From Phycisphaerales bacterium (GTDB lineage Bacteria > Planctomycetota > Phycisphaerae > UBA1845 > Fen-1342): a DNA stretch of 24,411 bases. The position numbers were made by a program, and so were the translations under genes. The stretch covers positions 40,507-64,917 of the forward strand of contig JALHJL010000041.1 in the NCBI GenBank assembly GCA_022839625.1, written 5' to 3'. Below the pieces are notes generated by a model that was not told where the DNA came from, did not search any database, and worked only from the letters and a program-made list of their open reading frames with translations. Below are positions 7,184 through 14,788 of this stretch, in pieces (within the stretch, counting starts at the first letter, position 1; each line of letters begins with the position of its first letter).

Positions 7184-8737
7184 ATGAGCGACTTTCTGAA
7201 GACCCTCGGCATCGACAAGCAAAACCTCGGCGGCTTTCACGGCGAGTGGCTGGGCTCCGGCCCCAAGCTCGACGTCATCACCCCCATCGACGGCAGCCCG
7301 ATCGGCTCCGTCACGCAGGTCACGGAAGCCGAATACGACAAGATCGTCGAGCGCGCCCACCAGGCGTACCTTGACTGGCGCATGGTGCCCGCCCCCAAGC
7401 GCGGCGAAGTCATCCGCCAGCTCGGCAATCGCCTGCGCGAGGTCAAGGAACCGCTCGGCGCCCTTGTCACGCTCGAAATGGGCAAGATCGCCGCCGAAGG
7501 CGCGGGCGAAGTGCAGGAGATGATCGACATCTGCGACTTCGCCTGCGGCCTGTCGCGGCAGCTTTACGGCCTGACGATGCACTCCGAGCGGCCCCGCCAC
7601 CGCATGTACGAGCAGTGGCACCCGCTGGGCGTCATCGGCGTCATCAGCGCTTTCAACTTCCCCGTCGCCGTCTGGAGCTGGAACGCGGCCATCGCAGCCG
7701 TGTGCGGCGACAGCGTGCTGTGGAAGCCGGCCAGCAAGACGCCGCTGACCGCGATCGCGTGCACCAAGATCGCGGCCGAGGTGTGCCAGGCCAACAACGT
7801 CAATCCGGCCATCTTCTCGCTGGTGATCGGAAAGGGCTCGACCGTCGGGGAAAAGCTGCTGCACGACCGGCGTGTGCCGCTGGTCTCCGCCACCGGAAGC
7901 TGCCAGATGGGCTATCGCGTCGGCGAGGTCGTCGGCAAGCGGCTCGGCCGCACGATCCTCGAGCTGGGCGGCAACAACGCGATTATCGTTACGCCCAGCG
8001 CGAACATGGACCTGGCCATCCGGGCGATCCTGTTCGGAGCTGTCGGCACCGCGGGGCAGCGTTGCACGAGCACGCGGCGGATCATCGTCCACAACTCGGT
8101 CCGCGACGAGCTGGTCAAGCGGCTGGTGAGGGGCTACCAGTCGGTGCCGATCGGCGATCCGCGGAAGGAAGGCACGCTGATGGGACCGCTCGTCACGCTC
8201 CAGGCTGTCGAGGACATGCAGAACGCCATCCGGCGGATCAAGCAGGAGGGCGGCGAGATTCTGTACGGCGGCGAGAAGCTGGACGGGCCGAATTATCCCG
8301 GCGGGCACTACGTCCGGCCGTGCATCGCGTCGGCGAAGAACGAGTATCAGATCGTCCAGGAAGAGACCTTCGCCCCGATCCTGTACATCATCGGTTACGG
8401 CGGGGTGGGCGTCTCGCCCGCCAAAGCGGTCGACGAAATCGACGAGGCGATCCGCCTGCACAACGCCGTCCCGCAGGGCCTGTCGTCGGCGATTTTCAGC
8501 ACGAACCTGATGGAAACTGAGCGCTTCCTGGCGCACAGCGGCAGCGACTGCGGGATTGCCAACGTCAACATCGGCACGAGCGGGGCTGAGATCGGCGGGG
8601 CGTTCGGCGGCGAGAAAGAAACCGGCGGCGGCCGCGAGTCCGGCTCGGATTCCTGGAAAGCCTACATGCGCCGCCAGACGAACACGATCAACTGGAGCAC
8701 CGACCTGCCCCTGGCGCAGGGGATCAAGTTTGGTTAG
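7184..8737 (+). CDS. ALDH7-type aldehyde dehydrogenase (aminoadipate-semialdehyde type)
   Basis: This NAD-dependent aldehyde dehydrogenase resembles antiquitin/AmaB, which oxidises 2-aminoadipate 6-semialdehyde (piperideine-6-carboxylate) in lysine breakdown. The 517-residue protein carries the oxyanion Asn in FNFP (N158), the cofactor Lys in WKPA (K181), general base E260 in LELGGNNA, and catalytic C294 in GTAGQRCTSTRR. GGEKETGGGRESGSDSWK near the C-terminus is typical of the ALDH7 group. The start has a weak AGGTG about 5 nt upstream. Residues 406-413 (GGVGVSPA) look like a repeat-derived insertion absent from the family. The substrate is inferred, as no other lysine gene is nearby. The last 15 codons recur at 10619-10663. 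Confidence 0.93.
   Translation: MSDFLKTLGIDKQNLGGFHGEWLGSGPKLDVITPIDGSPIGSVTQVTEAEYDKIVERAHQAYLDWRMVPAPKRGEVIRQLGNRLREVKEPLGALVTLEMGKIAAEGAGEVQEMIDICDFACGLSRQLYGLTMHSERPRHRMYEQWHPLGVIGVISAFNFPVAVWSWNAAIAAVCGDSVLWKPASKTPLTAIACTKIAAEVCQANNVNPAIFSLVIGKGSTVGEKLLHDRRVPLVSATGSCQMGYRVGEVVGKRLGRTILELGGNNAIIVTPSANMDLAIRAILFGAVGTAGQRCTSTRRIIVHNSVRDELVKRLVRGYQSVPIGDPRKEGTLMGPLVTLQAVEDMQNAIRRIKQEGGEILYGGEKLDGPNYPGGHYVRPCIASAKNEYQIVQEETFAPILYIIGYGGVGVSPAKAVDEIDEAIRLHNAVPQGLSSAIFSTNLMETERFLAHSGSDCGIANVNIGTSGAEIGGAFGGEKETGGGRESGSDSWKAYMRRQTNTINWSTDLPLAQGIKFG
8399..8422 (+). repeat. Repeat-derived in-frame insertion in ALDH (GGVGVSPA)
   Basis: The 24 bp encode GGVGVSPA between the conserved strand APILYIIGY and the helix ending EAIRLHN. 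The core GGGCG-TCT-CGCCC is a short palindrome. Nearly the same sequence, in the same frame, lies in the enolase gene at 18436-18459. Confidence 0.6.
8689..8733 (+). repeat. Direct repeat copy 1 (ALDH 3' end)
   Basis: These 45 bp match 10619-10663 at 42 positions; the mismatches are at 8706, 8715 and 8731. They encode the C-terminal NWSTDLPLAQGIKFG of the dehydrogenase. Confidence 0.85.
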
Positions 8738-8791
8738 ACCGGCGCAGTGGTGCGCCTGATTCGCGATTGGTTCGACGCGCGTTGCGCCGAG

Positions 8792-8816
8792 CGTAGCCCA
8801 CCCATGCCGGGCTACG
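8792..8816 (+). terminator. Hairpin 55 nt after ALDH, terminator-like
   Basis: CGTAGCCC (8792-8799) pairs perfectly with GGGCTACG (8809-8816) around a 9-nt loop. It lies just downstream of the dehydrogenase stop. No T-tract follows, so it may instead be a REP-like intergenic palindrome. Confidence 0.35.
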
Positions 8817-8829
8817 GAGCAACAACCAC

Positions 8830-9038
8830 TTGAAAAGACACGATTGGCGGCAGCGCATCGTCGGTGACCCGCTGATGCATCACGGGGAGCCGTGCATTCG
8901 TGGCACGCGCATCGCCGGGGCGGTCATCGTGGCGAGCCTGGCCGACCTTGCCGTCGACGAGTTGCTCCAACGGTACCCGCAACGAACGCGCGAGGCCGTG
9001 TAGGCGGCCCTGAGCTCGCCGCAGCGAGTCGCCTGTAG
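8830..9038 (+). pseudogene. Broken DUF433 (antitoxin-like) gene
   Basis: From a TTG at 8830 (CGGAG about 10 nt upstream) 57 codons are open to the TAG at 9001. The product has the DUF433 signature: RIVGDPLMHHGEPCIRGTRI, then LADLAVDELLQRYPQRTREAV. In this family the last helix normally continues as xAALSYAAE. Here the next codons after TAG are GCG GCC CTG AGC (AALS), so the TAG most likely replaced a CAG (Gln). One base is then missing after AGC T at 9016-9017. Restoring it gives SYAAASRL and a stop at 9036-9038. Two lesions in one small gene indicate decay. DUF433 proteins often serve as antitoxins of PIN-like (DUF5615) toxins, but no such partner is visible next door. A short functional 57-residue form cannot be excluded. 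Confidence 0.7.
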
Positions 9039-9044
9039 CGACCT

Positions 9045-9060
9045 GCCCGCCGTGGCGGGC
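9045..9060. repeat. GCCCGCC-GT-GGCGGGC palindrome
   Basis: Two 7-bp complementary arms separated by GT, just after the DUF433 remnant. Similar GC palindromes are common between genes in high-GC genomes. The rest of 9061-9200 shows no gene. Confidence 0.4.
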
Positions 9061-9200
9061 GGCCGACGCAGCGCGCCGAAAACGCCCCGGAATCCCGCGT
9101 CCCCCACGGGGGGCGGCCGCTACATCGCCTCTTGCAATGGACTGATACGCCTTCGAGCGAACCCAGGGCGCTCCGGTCAGCCTTCCTGTCGGCGCACATC

Positions 9201-10511
9201 TCAAACCGCGCGCATGACGCCGGCCGGCCGGCCCGTTTCCAGCGACGTGATCACGAAGCCGGCCCGTTCTCCGGCCCGGACGCGGATGAAAACACTCACC
9301 TCGCATACCGCAGCGCCATCCGCGGTCGAGATCGGCGTGAACTCGCCGGCCGGCTCACCCGGCACGAGCAGGATCGGCACGGGTTCCTCGGGCAGCCGGC
9401 GCGTGCGGGTGGGTCGCCATTGCCAGCGCCACACCCTCGCGCGCGCGGCGTCGCAGCCGTCCACCCAGACACCCTCCACTGCGGCCGGATTTGCGAAGCC
9501 CATCTCGAACCGCAACGCCGCCGGCTGCGCCGTCGAAAAACGAATGCCGCCGTAATGCCGAGCCCCGGAATCCTCGCCCGCCTCCACCTCACAGACGACC
9601 CCTTCCCCCTGCGGGAATACGCGCACCAGCCGCGCCCCACCCACGCGCGGATCGCGGAATCGCTCTTCCTCACCCTCGAATCTGACCGACCGAAACTCCA
9701 ACGCGGACAGGTCGGGCAGCGGCACAACGCGCCGCGTCGGCGGCAACGGACACGCACGACACAATCGGAATGGCCGGCGCTGCCCGGCGGTCAGGGCGTT
9801 GACAAGCGCCACATGATGCTCGGAAAACCAGATGTCGCGGATCGGCTGCGTAAACGCGTCGCCCAGGCCGAACTCGGCGTGCATGTCTTCACAACACAGC
9901 CCGACGCCGCCATCGTAATGCACGATCAACCGTTCCAGCGGCCGGCTGCACGCCCCGCACGGATAGGTCTGTTGCGACCGAACCATCCGCCGGTCGAAGT
10001 TCACAAACGAACGCGGATACACCGCGCCGACCTCGCTGAACAGCACGGGGATCCCGGGCAGCCGCGCGCGCCAGAAGACCTTTTCCGCTTCCAGCTCGGC
10101 CGGCGTGGTGTAGTCGTACAATCCCACGCACACGTAGTCGAACACCTTCACCGCCTGTTCGCACAAGTCCGGCCGCCGGCGCAGCACGTCGCCGTTCGTG
10201 TGCTCGTATGGCCGCAGCCCGCGCTGCCGCGCAGCACGGGCCATGTCGAGGATGCGCGGATCGAGGAACGGCTCGCTCAGGTGGTGAAAGGCGATCCAGC
10301 CGCGATAGCCCAGTGCCACAAGCTGGTCCATTATGGCCAGCGCGTGCTCGGTCGACATGCTCTTCCGGACCGCGGTTCCGGACGAATCGACGCGCTTCCC
10401 GGAGGTGTCGCCCGTACGCGGACAGAAAAAGCACGAGCGATTGCACAGCGATTGCAGCTCGAGCAGGACCTTGTTGAACAGCGGCAGGTTATCGACGGTC
10501 CACTGGCTCAT
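9201..10511 (-). CDS. Radical SAM/SPASM domain protein with C-terminal beta domain
   Basis: The start is set at the ATG at 10511, 12 residues before the conserved core, with AGGG about 5 nt upstream; the frame reads further upstream without a better start. The 436-residue product has a radical SAM 4Fe-4S motif CNRSCFFC (C23, C27, C30), followed by TEHALAIMDQL and FHHLSEPFLDPRI, typical of the barrel. A SPASM-like region has further cysteines at C185, C188, C206, C207, C251 and C254 for auxiliary clusters. Residues from about 262 to 436 form an extra beta-rich domain that I cannot name. SPASM enzymes modify peptides, enzymes or small molecules; no obvious precursor peptide lies nearby, so the substrate is unknown. 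The gene stands alone between the two ALDH-end repeats. Confidence 0.85.
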   Translation of the reverse strand: MSQWTVDNLPLFNKVLLELQSLCNRSCFFCPRTGDTSGKRVDSSGTAVRKSMSTEHALAIMDQLVALGYRGWIAFHHLSEPFLDPRILDMARAARQRGLRPYEHTNGDVLRRRPDLCEQAVKVFDYVCVGLYDYTTPAELEAEKVFWRARLPGIPVLFSEVGAVYPRSFVNFDRRMVRSQQTYPCGACSRPLERLIVHYDGGVGLCCEDMHAEFGLGDAFTQPIRDIWFSEHHVALVNALTAGQRRPFRLCRACPLPPTRRVVPLPDLSALEFRSVRFEGEEERFRDPRVGGARLVRVFPQGEGVVCEVEAGEDSGARHYGGIRFSTAQPAALRFEMGFANPAAVEGVWVDGCDAARARVWRWQWRPTRTRRLPEEPVPILLVPGEPAGEFTPISTADGAAVCEVSVFIRVRAGERAGFVITSLETGRPAGVMRAV

Positions 10512-10552
10512 TGCGCCCTGAATGACTGCGGACAAACGTGCGCGGCGCCCCG

Positions 10553-10611
10553 GCCGATCGACGTCGATCGGCGACTCAATCAATTCTATCGTACCCCCTC
10601 GGTTGCGCCGA
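10553..10611 (-). promoter_or_regulatory. Perfect 20-bp palindrome and possible promoter of the radical SAM gene
   Basis: The half-site GCCGATCGAC (10553-10562) is followed directly by its exact complement (10563-10572), 41 nt upstream of the radical SAM start. On the same strand TAGAAT (10583-10588) could be a -10 element, placing the palindrome at the start of the transcript. The -35 (TCGGCG, 10606-10611) is poor. An operator for a dimeric regulator or a leader hairpin are both possible. Confidence 0.45.
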
Positions 10612-10670
10612 CCACGGGCAACTGGAGCACCGACCCGCCCCTGGTGCAGGGGATCAAGTTCGGGGATTGA
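10612..10670 (+). pseudogene. Remnant of an aldehyde dehydrogenase 3' end (repeat copy 2)
   Basis: Positions 10619-10663 repeat the last 45 bp of the dehydrogenase coding part with three mismatches and keep its frame: NWSTDPPLVQGIKFG then Asp and a TGA. Two of the three changes alter the residue (Leu to Pro, Ala to Val). Weak similarity reaches a few bases upstream and then disappears. No start codon or remaining gene body precedes it. The following 10671-10869 holds nothing recognisable. Confidence 0.7.
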
Positions 10671-10869
10671 CGCGCAGCAGCCCGGCCGGCCAGCCCGGTG
10701 CTCGGTGCGGCCCCTGCTGACGCAGGCGAGAGCACAAGGAATCAGAACGCCCTCCGGATTCGGGACGTCAGCATCGGCCGCCCGGGCCAACGAACGCGCG
10801 ACCGGCGCCCCCGCGACCCGCACCCCCCCGCAGGCCCGCCCTTCGTGGGTGATTCCGGCCCGGCCGGCC

Positions 10870-10875
10870 TATAAT
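10870..10875 (+). promoter_or_regulatory. Perfect -10 box upstream of hmgA
   Basis: TATAAT lies 49 nt before the ATG at 10925. The -35 region around 10847-10852 (GGGTGA) is weak, so an activator or alternative contacts may be needed. Confidence 0.45.
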
Positions 10876-10924
10876 CACGGCATTCGGACCTGCCCGCTTG
10901 TCGCGAGCACGGAGCACCACGACC

Positions 10925-12145
10925 ATGTTGCACCGTCACACGTTGGGCCGCGTTCCGCCGAAGCCCCACACGGCGTTCTACGACGACGGCAAACTGCTCA
11001 TGGAGCAGATGATCACGCGCGAGGGGTTCCACGGCCCCTTCTCGATCCTGTACTACCGTACGCCGCCGACCGACGAGTTCGAGGTCGAGCGTCTCGACCT
11101 GAAGGGCTTCTGCCCCGTGGAACCCGTCCAGGAACAGCCCCTGCACCGCCGGCATCTCCGGACCGGCGACGTTCCCGCCGGCGGCGACTACCTCACCGGC
11201 CGGCGCACGCTGCTCATCAGCCGCAATCTGCATCTGGGGGTCGCCAAACCGGATGCGCCGGCCCGCCGCTTCTTCTCTAACGGCGACGGCGACGAGCTGT
11301 ACTTCGTGACCGACGGAAGCGGCTACGTCGAAAGCGTCTACGGCGTCCTGCCGTTCCGACGGCACGACTACATTTTGATACCGAAGTCGACGCCCTACCG
11401 GCTGCATCTGGCCGGCAACCGCGGGACGCTGCTGATCTTCGAGGGCCGCCCGCGGCTGGGCATTCCGAGCGATTATCGCAACGCGTGGGGGCAACTGTCC
11501 GACTACGCGCCGTATTCTCACCGTGACTTCCGCGCGCCGACCGAGCTGCTCCGCTACGAGGAGCGCGAACGTATCGAACTCCCGTTCGAGCTGGTGACCA
11601 AGATGGAGGACCGGCTGACGGTCCACCGCTACCGGCATTTTCCGCTCGACGTCGTGGGGTGGGACGGCGTGCTCTACCCCGTGGCGTTCAACATCCACGA
11701 CTACCAGCCGAAGACGGGCCTCGTGCACCTCCCGCCGACCATCCACACGACCTTCTCCGGCGAGGGCTTCGTGATCTGCTCGTTTGTCCCGCGGAAGGTG
11801 GACTATCACGAGCGGGCAATCCCCTGCCCCTACGCGCACGCCAGCGCCGACATGGACGAGGTGCTCTATTACGTCGACGGCGACTTCACGTCGCGCCGCG
11901 GCGTCGGTCCGGAATCGATCAGCCTGCACCCGCAGGGCGTTACCCACGGACCGCACCCGGGCACTTACGAGAGGTCGATCGGAACCCAGCACACCAACGA
12001 GCTGGCCGTCATGTGCGACACCTACGAGCCGTTGCGCCTCACCCGTGTGGCCGCGGAGCTGGAAGACAAGGACTATCACCGCTCCTGGGTAACGCGCGAA
12101 GGCGAATCGACCTGGAAAGCCCAAGGCCCCCGCACCGAACAGTAG
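10925..12145 (+). CDS. hmgA: Homogentisate 1,2-dioxygenase
   Basis: This enzyme opens the ring of homogentisate with O2 to give maleylacetoacetate, using Fe(II) in a cupin fold. The ATG at 10925 is preferred over an in-frame GTG at 10898 because the family begins at HRHTLGRVPPKPHTAFY; GGAG lies 10 nt upstream. The 406-residue length fits the shorter bacterial branch. Predicted iron ligands are H305 and E312 in PYAHASADMDEVLYY and H341 in VTHGPHPG. H274 in LPPTIHTTF is the likely catalytic His. GWDGVLYPVAFNIHDY is a family hallmark. The gene faces hppD, fahA and the unknown gene of the same pathway, converging on hppD with a 110-nt gap. Confidence 0.95.
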   Translation: MLHRHTLGRVPPKPHTAFYDDGKLLMEQMITREGFHGPFSILYYRTPPTDEFEVERLDLKGFCPVEPVQEQPLHRRHLRTGDVPAGGDYLTGRRTLLISRNLHLGVAKPDAPARRFFSNGDGDELYFVTDGSGYVESVYGVLPFRRHDYILIPKSTPYRLHLAGNRGTLLIFEGRPRLGIPSDYRNAWGQLSDYAPYSHRDFRAPTELLRYEERERIELPFELVTKMEDRLTVHRYRHFPLDVVGWDGVLYPVAFNIHDYQPKTGLVHLPPTIHTTFSGEGFVICSFVPRKVDYHERAIPCPYAHASADMDEVLYYVDGDFTSRRGVGPESISLHPQGVTHGPHPGTYERSIGTQHTNELAVMCDTYEPLRLTRVAAELEDKDYHRSWVTREGESTWKAQGPRTEQ

Positions 12146-12181
12146 CGCGGCAGCGCGCGGGACAGGCCGACGGCAGGTGAC

Positions 12182-12231
12182 GCAGGTCGGGCGCACCGGG
12201 CGCAACACAGGTGGAGCGCAACGCGACCTGC
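12182..12231. terminator. Possible shared hairpin between convergent hmgA and hppD
   Basis: GCAGGTCG (12182-12189) and CGACCTGC (12224-12231) form an 8-bp stem around a GC-rich 34-nt loop in the gap between the two convergent genes. There is no T-tract on either side. Confidence 0.25.
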
Positions 12232-12255
12232 CGCGCCCGTGGCCGCCGCACACGC

Positions 12256-13350
12256 CTACAGGTTACCCCGCCGCGCCTGCTCGCGTTCGAGCGACACGAA
12301 CAGGGCCTTGAAGTTCCCGACGCCGAAGCCGCGCGAGCCGTGCCGTTCGATGACCTCGAAGAACAAGGTGGGCCGGTCCTGCACCGGGGCCGTGAAGATC
12401 TGGAGCAGGTATCCGTCCTCGTCGCGGTCGACCAGGATGCCCAGCTCCTTCAGCTCTTCAAAGTCCTCGTCGATCTTCCCGACCCGGTCTTGCAGGTCCT
12501 CGTAGTAGGCGTCCGGCACACGCAGGAAATCCACATCCCGCGCGCGCAGGGCGCGCACCGTCGCACAGATGTCGCGGGTGTTCATTGCAATGTGCTGCAC
12601 GCCGGGACCGTGGTAGTAGTCCAGGTACTCGTCGATCTGCGACCGGCGGCGGCCTTCGGCCGGCTCATTGATCGGGAACTTGCACTTCCCGCCGCCGTTC
12701 TCCATGACCTTGCTCATCAGGGCGCTGTACTCGGTGCTGATGTCCTGGTCGGTGAAGTGCTTTAGTTGCGTGAAGCCGAGGACCCGCTCGTACCAGCGGG
12801 CCCAGTAGTCCATCTCGCCCAGGTGGACGTTCGTCACGACGTGGTCGATGGCCGCCAGCCCGACCGGTTCCGCCCCGAGAGCCTCGATCGGCTGGAACCC
12901 CGGGGCGAAGACGCCGCGATAGGCGCCGCGCTCCACGAACTTGAACAGGGTGTCGCCGGCGTACTTGATGACACCCGTCTTGAGCGTTCCGTGCTCGTCC
13001 TCCAGGGCGTGGGCCGGCTGCACGATGGTGGCCCCGCGCGTCTTGACGGCGTGCATGGCCGCCTCGACGTCGCCCACCTCCAGCGCGACCACTCGTACCC
13101 CGTCCCCGTGCAGGGCGCAGTGGCGCGTGACCTCGTGGTCCGGCAGCAGCGCGCTCGTCAGCACGAAGCACACCCGGCCCTGCTGCATGACATAGCTGGC
13201 ACGGTCGCGGCACCCGGTTTCCAGCCCGAGCTTCGCCAGCGGCTTGAAGCCGAAGACGCGATCGTAGAAGTGGGCGGCCTGTTTGGCATTGCCCACGTAG
13301 AACTCGACGTGGTCATAGCCACGGATGGGCAGAAAATCGCTCGGCGGCAT
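12256..13350 (-). CDS. hppD: 4-Hydroxyphenylpyruvate dioxygenase
   Basis: It converts 4-hydroxyphenylpyruvate to homogentisate, the substrate of the convergent hmgA product. The ATG at 13350 is chosen because AGGAG lies 8 nt upstream and the family begins at FLPIRGYDHVEFYVGNA; the frame extends 19 codons further without support. The 364-residue length is typical. Two vicinal-oxygen-chelate halves are visible. The Fe(II) facial triad is H170 (AIDHVVTNV), H253 (GVQHIAMNT) and E332 (LFFEVIERHG). The C-terminal GFGVGNFKALFVSLEREQ gates the active site in known structures. A separate promoter is predicted at 13436-13463, so it can be expressed independently of fahA upstream. Confidence 0.96.
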   Translation of the reverse strand: MPPSDFLPIRGYDHVEFYVGNAKQAAHFYDRVFGFKPLAKLGLETGCRDRASYVMQQGRVCFVLTSALLPDHEVTRHCALHGDGVRVVALEVGDVEAAMHAVKTRGATIVQPAHALEDEHGTLKTGVIKYAGDTLFKFVERGAYRGVFAPGFQPIEALGAEPVGLAAIDHVVTNVHLGEMDYWARWYERVLGFTQLKHFTDQDISTEYSALMSKVMENGGGKCKFPINEPAEGRRRSQIDEYLDYYHGPGVQHIAMNTRDICATVRALRARDVDFLRVPDAYYEDLQDRVGKIDEDFEELKELGILVDRDEDGYLLQIFTAPVQDRPTLFFEVIERHGSRGFGVGNFKALFVSLEREQARRGNL

Positions 13351-13435
13351 GCGGCCTTCTCCTGTCACGCTGAGGCACCAAGGGCCGGCTCCGACCCACG
13401 CGAGCACCGGTATGCACCGGCGAGCCCGTCATTGA

Positions 13436-13463
13436 TTGATAGGCCCGGTCCTCGAATTGGCAA
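13436..13463 (-). promoter_or_regulatory. Predicted sigma-70 promoter of hppD
   Basis: On the minus strand TTGCCA (13458-13463) is followed after 16 nt by TATCAA (13436-13441), in the 134-nt gap between fahA and hppD, 85 nt before the hppD start. Confidence 0.5.
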
Positions 13464-13484
13464 CCGCCTGCGCGCGGGCGAACC

Positions 13485-14771
13485 TCACCCCCCGAGCGCC
13501 GGCAGGATTCGCCCGGTTACCTCTCCGAAGCCGACCCGATACCCGTCGCCCTGGCACCAGCCGGTCATTGTGACGCGGTCCCCGTCCGCGATGAACTTCC
13601 GCGTCTCGCCATTGCCAAGCTGGATCGGCCGCTCGCCGCGCCAGGCCAACTCCAGCAAGCTGCCGTAGGAGTCGGGCGTCGGGCCGCTGATCGTGCCGGA
13701 GGCCATCAGGTCACCCGGCCGCACGTTGCAGCCCGTCGCCGTGTGATGGGCGAGCTGCTGGCACATGCTCCAATACAGGTACCTGAAATTGGACCGGCAG
13801 ATGACGTGCGGCCGGTCCATCGCGGCGGATTGCAGGCCCACCTCCAGGTGGACGTCGAAGGCCTGGTCGCCGGTCGTCCGCAAGTACGGCAGCGGCGGCG
13901 GGTCTTGCGCCGGGCCCGCGCAGCGAAACGGCTCCAGCGCCTCGGCCGTTACCACCCACGGCGAGATGGAAGTGCCGAAGTTCTTGGCGAGGAACGGCCC
14001 CAGCGGGACGTACTCCCACTTCTGAATATCGCGGGCGCTCCAGTCGTTGACGAGCACCATGCCAAAGATGTGCTCCGGCGCCTCCGCCGCCGGGATAGGC
14101 CGGCCAAGCGCATTCCCCGGCCCCACGAAGAACCCCATTTCGAGCTCGAAATCGACCATGCGGCTGGGCCCGAACACCGGCGCCGCGGCATCGTCGCTCT
14201 TGGTCTGGCCACACGGCCGGTACAGGTCGGTGCCGCTGAGCACGACCGAGCTGGCCCGCCCGTGATACCCGATCGGCATCCACAGGTAGTTGGGCGGCAG
14301 CGCGTTGTCCTTGCCCCGGAACATCGTCCCCACGTTCGTGGCGTGCTCGCGCGATGAGTAGAAGTCCGTGTAGTCGCCGATCTCGGCCGGCAGGAACAGC
14401 TCGGCCGCCTGCATGGGCACCAGCGCGCTTCGGCGCAGCTCCTGGTCGTCCCGCAAAGTCGCCTCCTCGGCACTCAGCAGTCGGCTGATGATGGACCGCG
14501 CTTCCCGCCACGCGGGGCGGCCGAGCGCCATAAGCCTCTTCAGGGAGGGCTGGCGGAAGACGGACGCTTCACCCCAGCCGGCGTCGGGGAAGAACCCGCG
14601 CGCCTCGAGCAGCGCCAGATCGAGGATCATGTCGCCGATCGCCACGCCGACGCGCGGTTGCTCCTGGTCGTCTCGCCGGAATACACCGTAAGGCAGATTC
14701 TGGATGGGGAAGTGCGACTCCGCGGCCACCGGAACGAAGGAGCGCAGGCGCGGGTTGTGCGTCGAGTCCAT
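13485..14771 (-). CDS. fahA: Fumarylacetoacetase
   Basis: This enzyme hydrolyses fumarylacetoacetate to fumarate and acetoacetate, the last step of tyrosine breakdown. The ATG at 14771 has AGGAA 6 nt upstream and gives 428 residues; an upstream TTG overlapping the previous stop is less likely. The N-terminal SH3-like part has FPIQNLPYGVF (21-31). The catalytic part has DYTDFYSSREHATNVG with metal ligand D136, Y138 and catalytic H143, then R152. Further metal ligands are E209 and E211 in VDFELEMGFF and D243 in VNDWSARDIQKWEYVPLG. E374 lies in SYGSLLELAW. All key residues are present. The gene follows the unknown 351-residue gene by 17 nt, so the two are almost certainly co-transcribed. Confidence 0.96.
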   Translation of the reverse strand: MDSTHNPRLRSFVPVAAESHFPIQNLPYGVFRRDDQEQPRVGVAIGDMILDLALLEARGFFPDAGWGEASVFRQPSLKRLMALGRPAWREARSIISRLLSAEEATLRDDQELRRSALVPMQAAELFLPAEIGDYTDFYSSREHATNVGTMFRGKDNALPPNYLWMPIGYHGRASSVVLSGTDLYRPCGQTKSDDAAAPVFGPSRMVDFELEMGFFVGPGNALGRPIPAAEAPEHIFGMVLVNDWSARDIQKWEYVPLGPFLAKNFGTSISPWVVTAEALEPFRCAGPAQDPPPLPYLRTTGDQAFDVHLEVGLQSAAMDRPHVICRSNFRYLYWSMCQQLAHHTATGCNVRPGDLMASGTISGPTPDSYGSLLELAWRGERPIQLGNGETRKFIADGDRVTMTGWCQGDGYRVGFGEVTGRILPALGG

Positions 14772-14788
14772 CAGCGTTTCCTGCCGGC

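Noticed and set aside
7010..8536. Minus-strand 508-codon open frame antisense to ALDH
   Set aside because: His/Arg/Asp-rich shadow of a gene whose catalytic residues are all present on the plus strand.
9132..10670. Plus-strand 512-codon open frame antisense to the radical SAM gene
   Set aside because: The minus strand carries the radical SAM and SPASM motifs. Only the last ~15 codons of the plus frame are meaningful, as the ALDH-end remnant.
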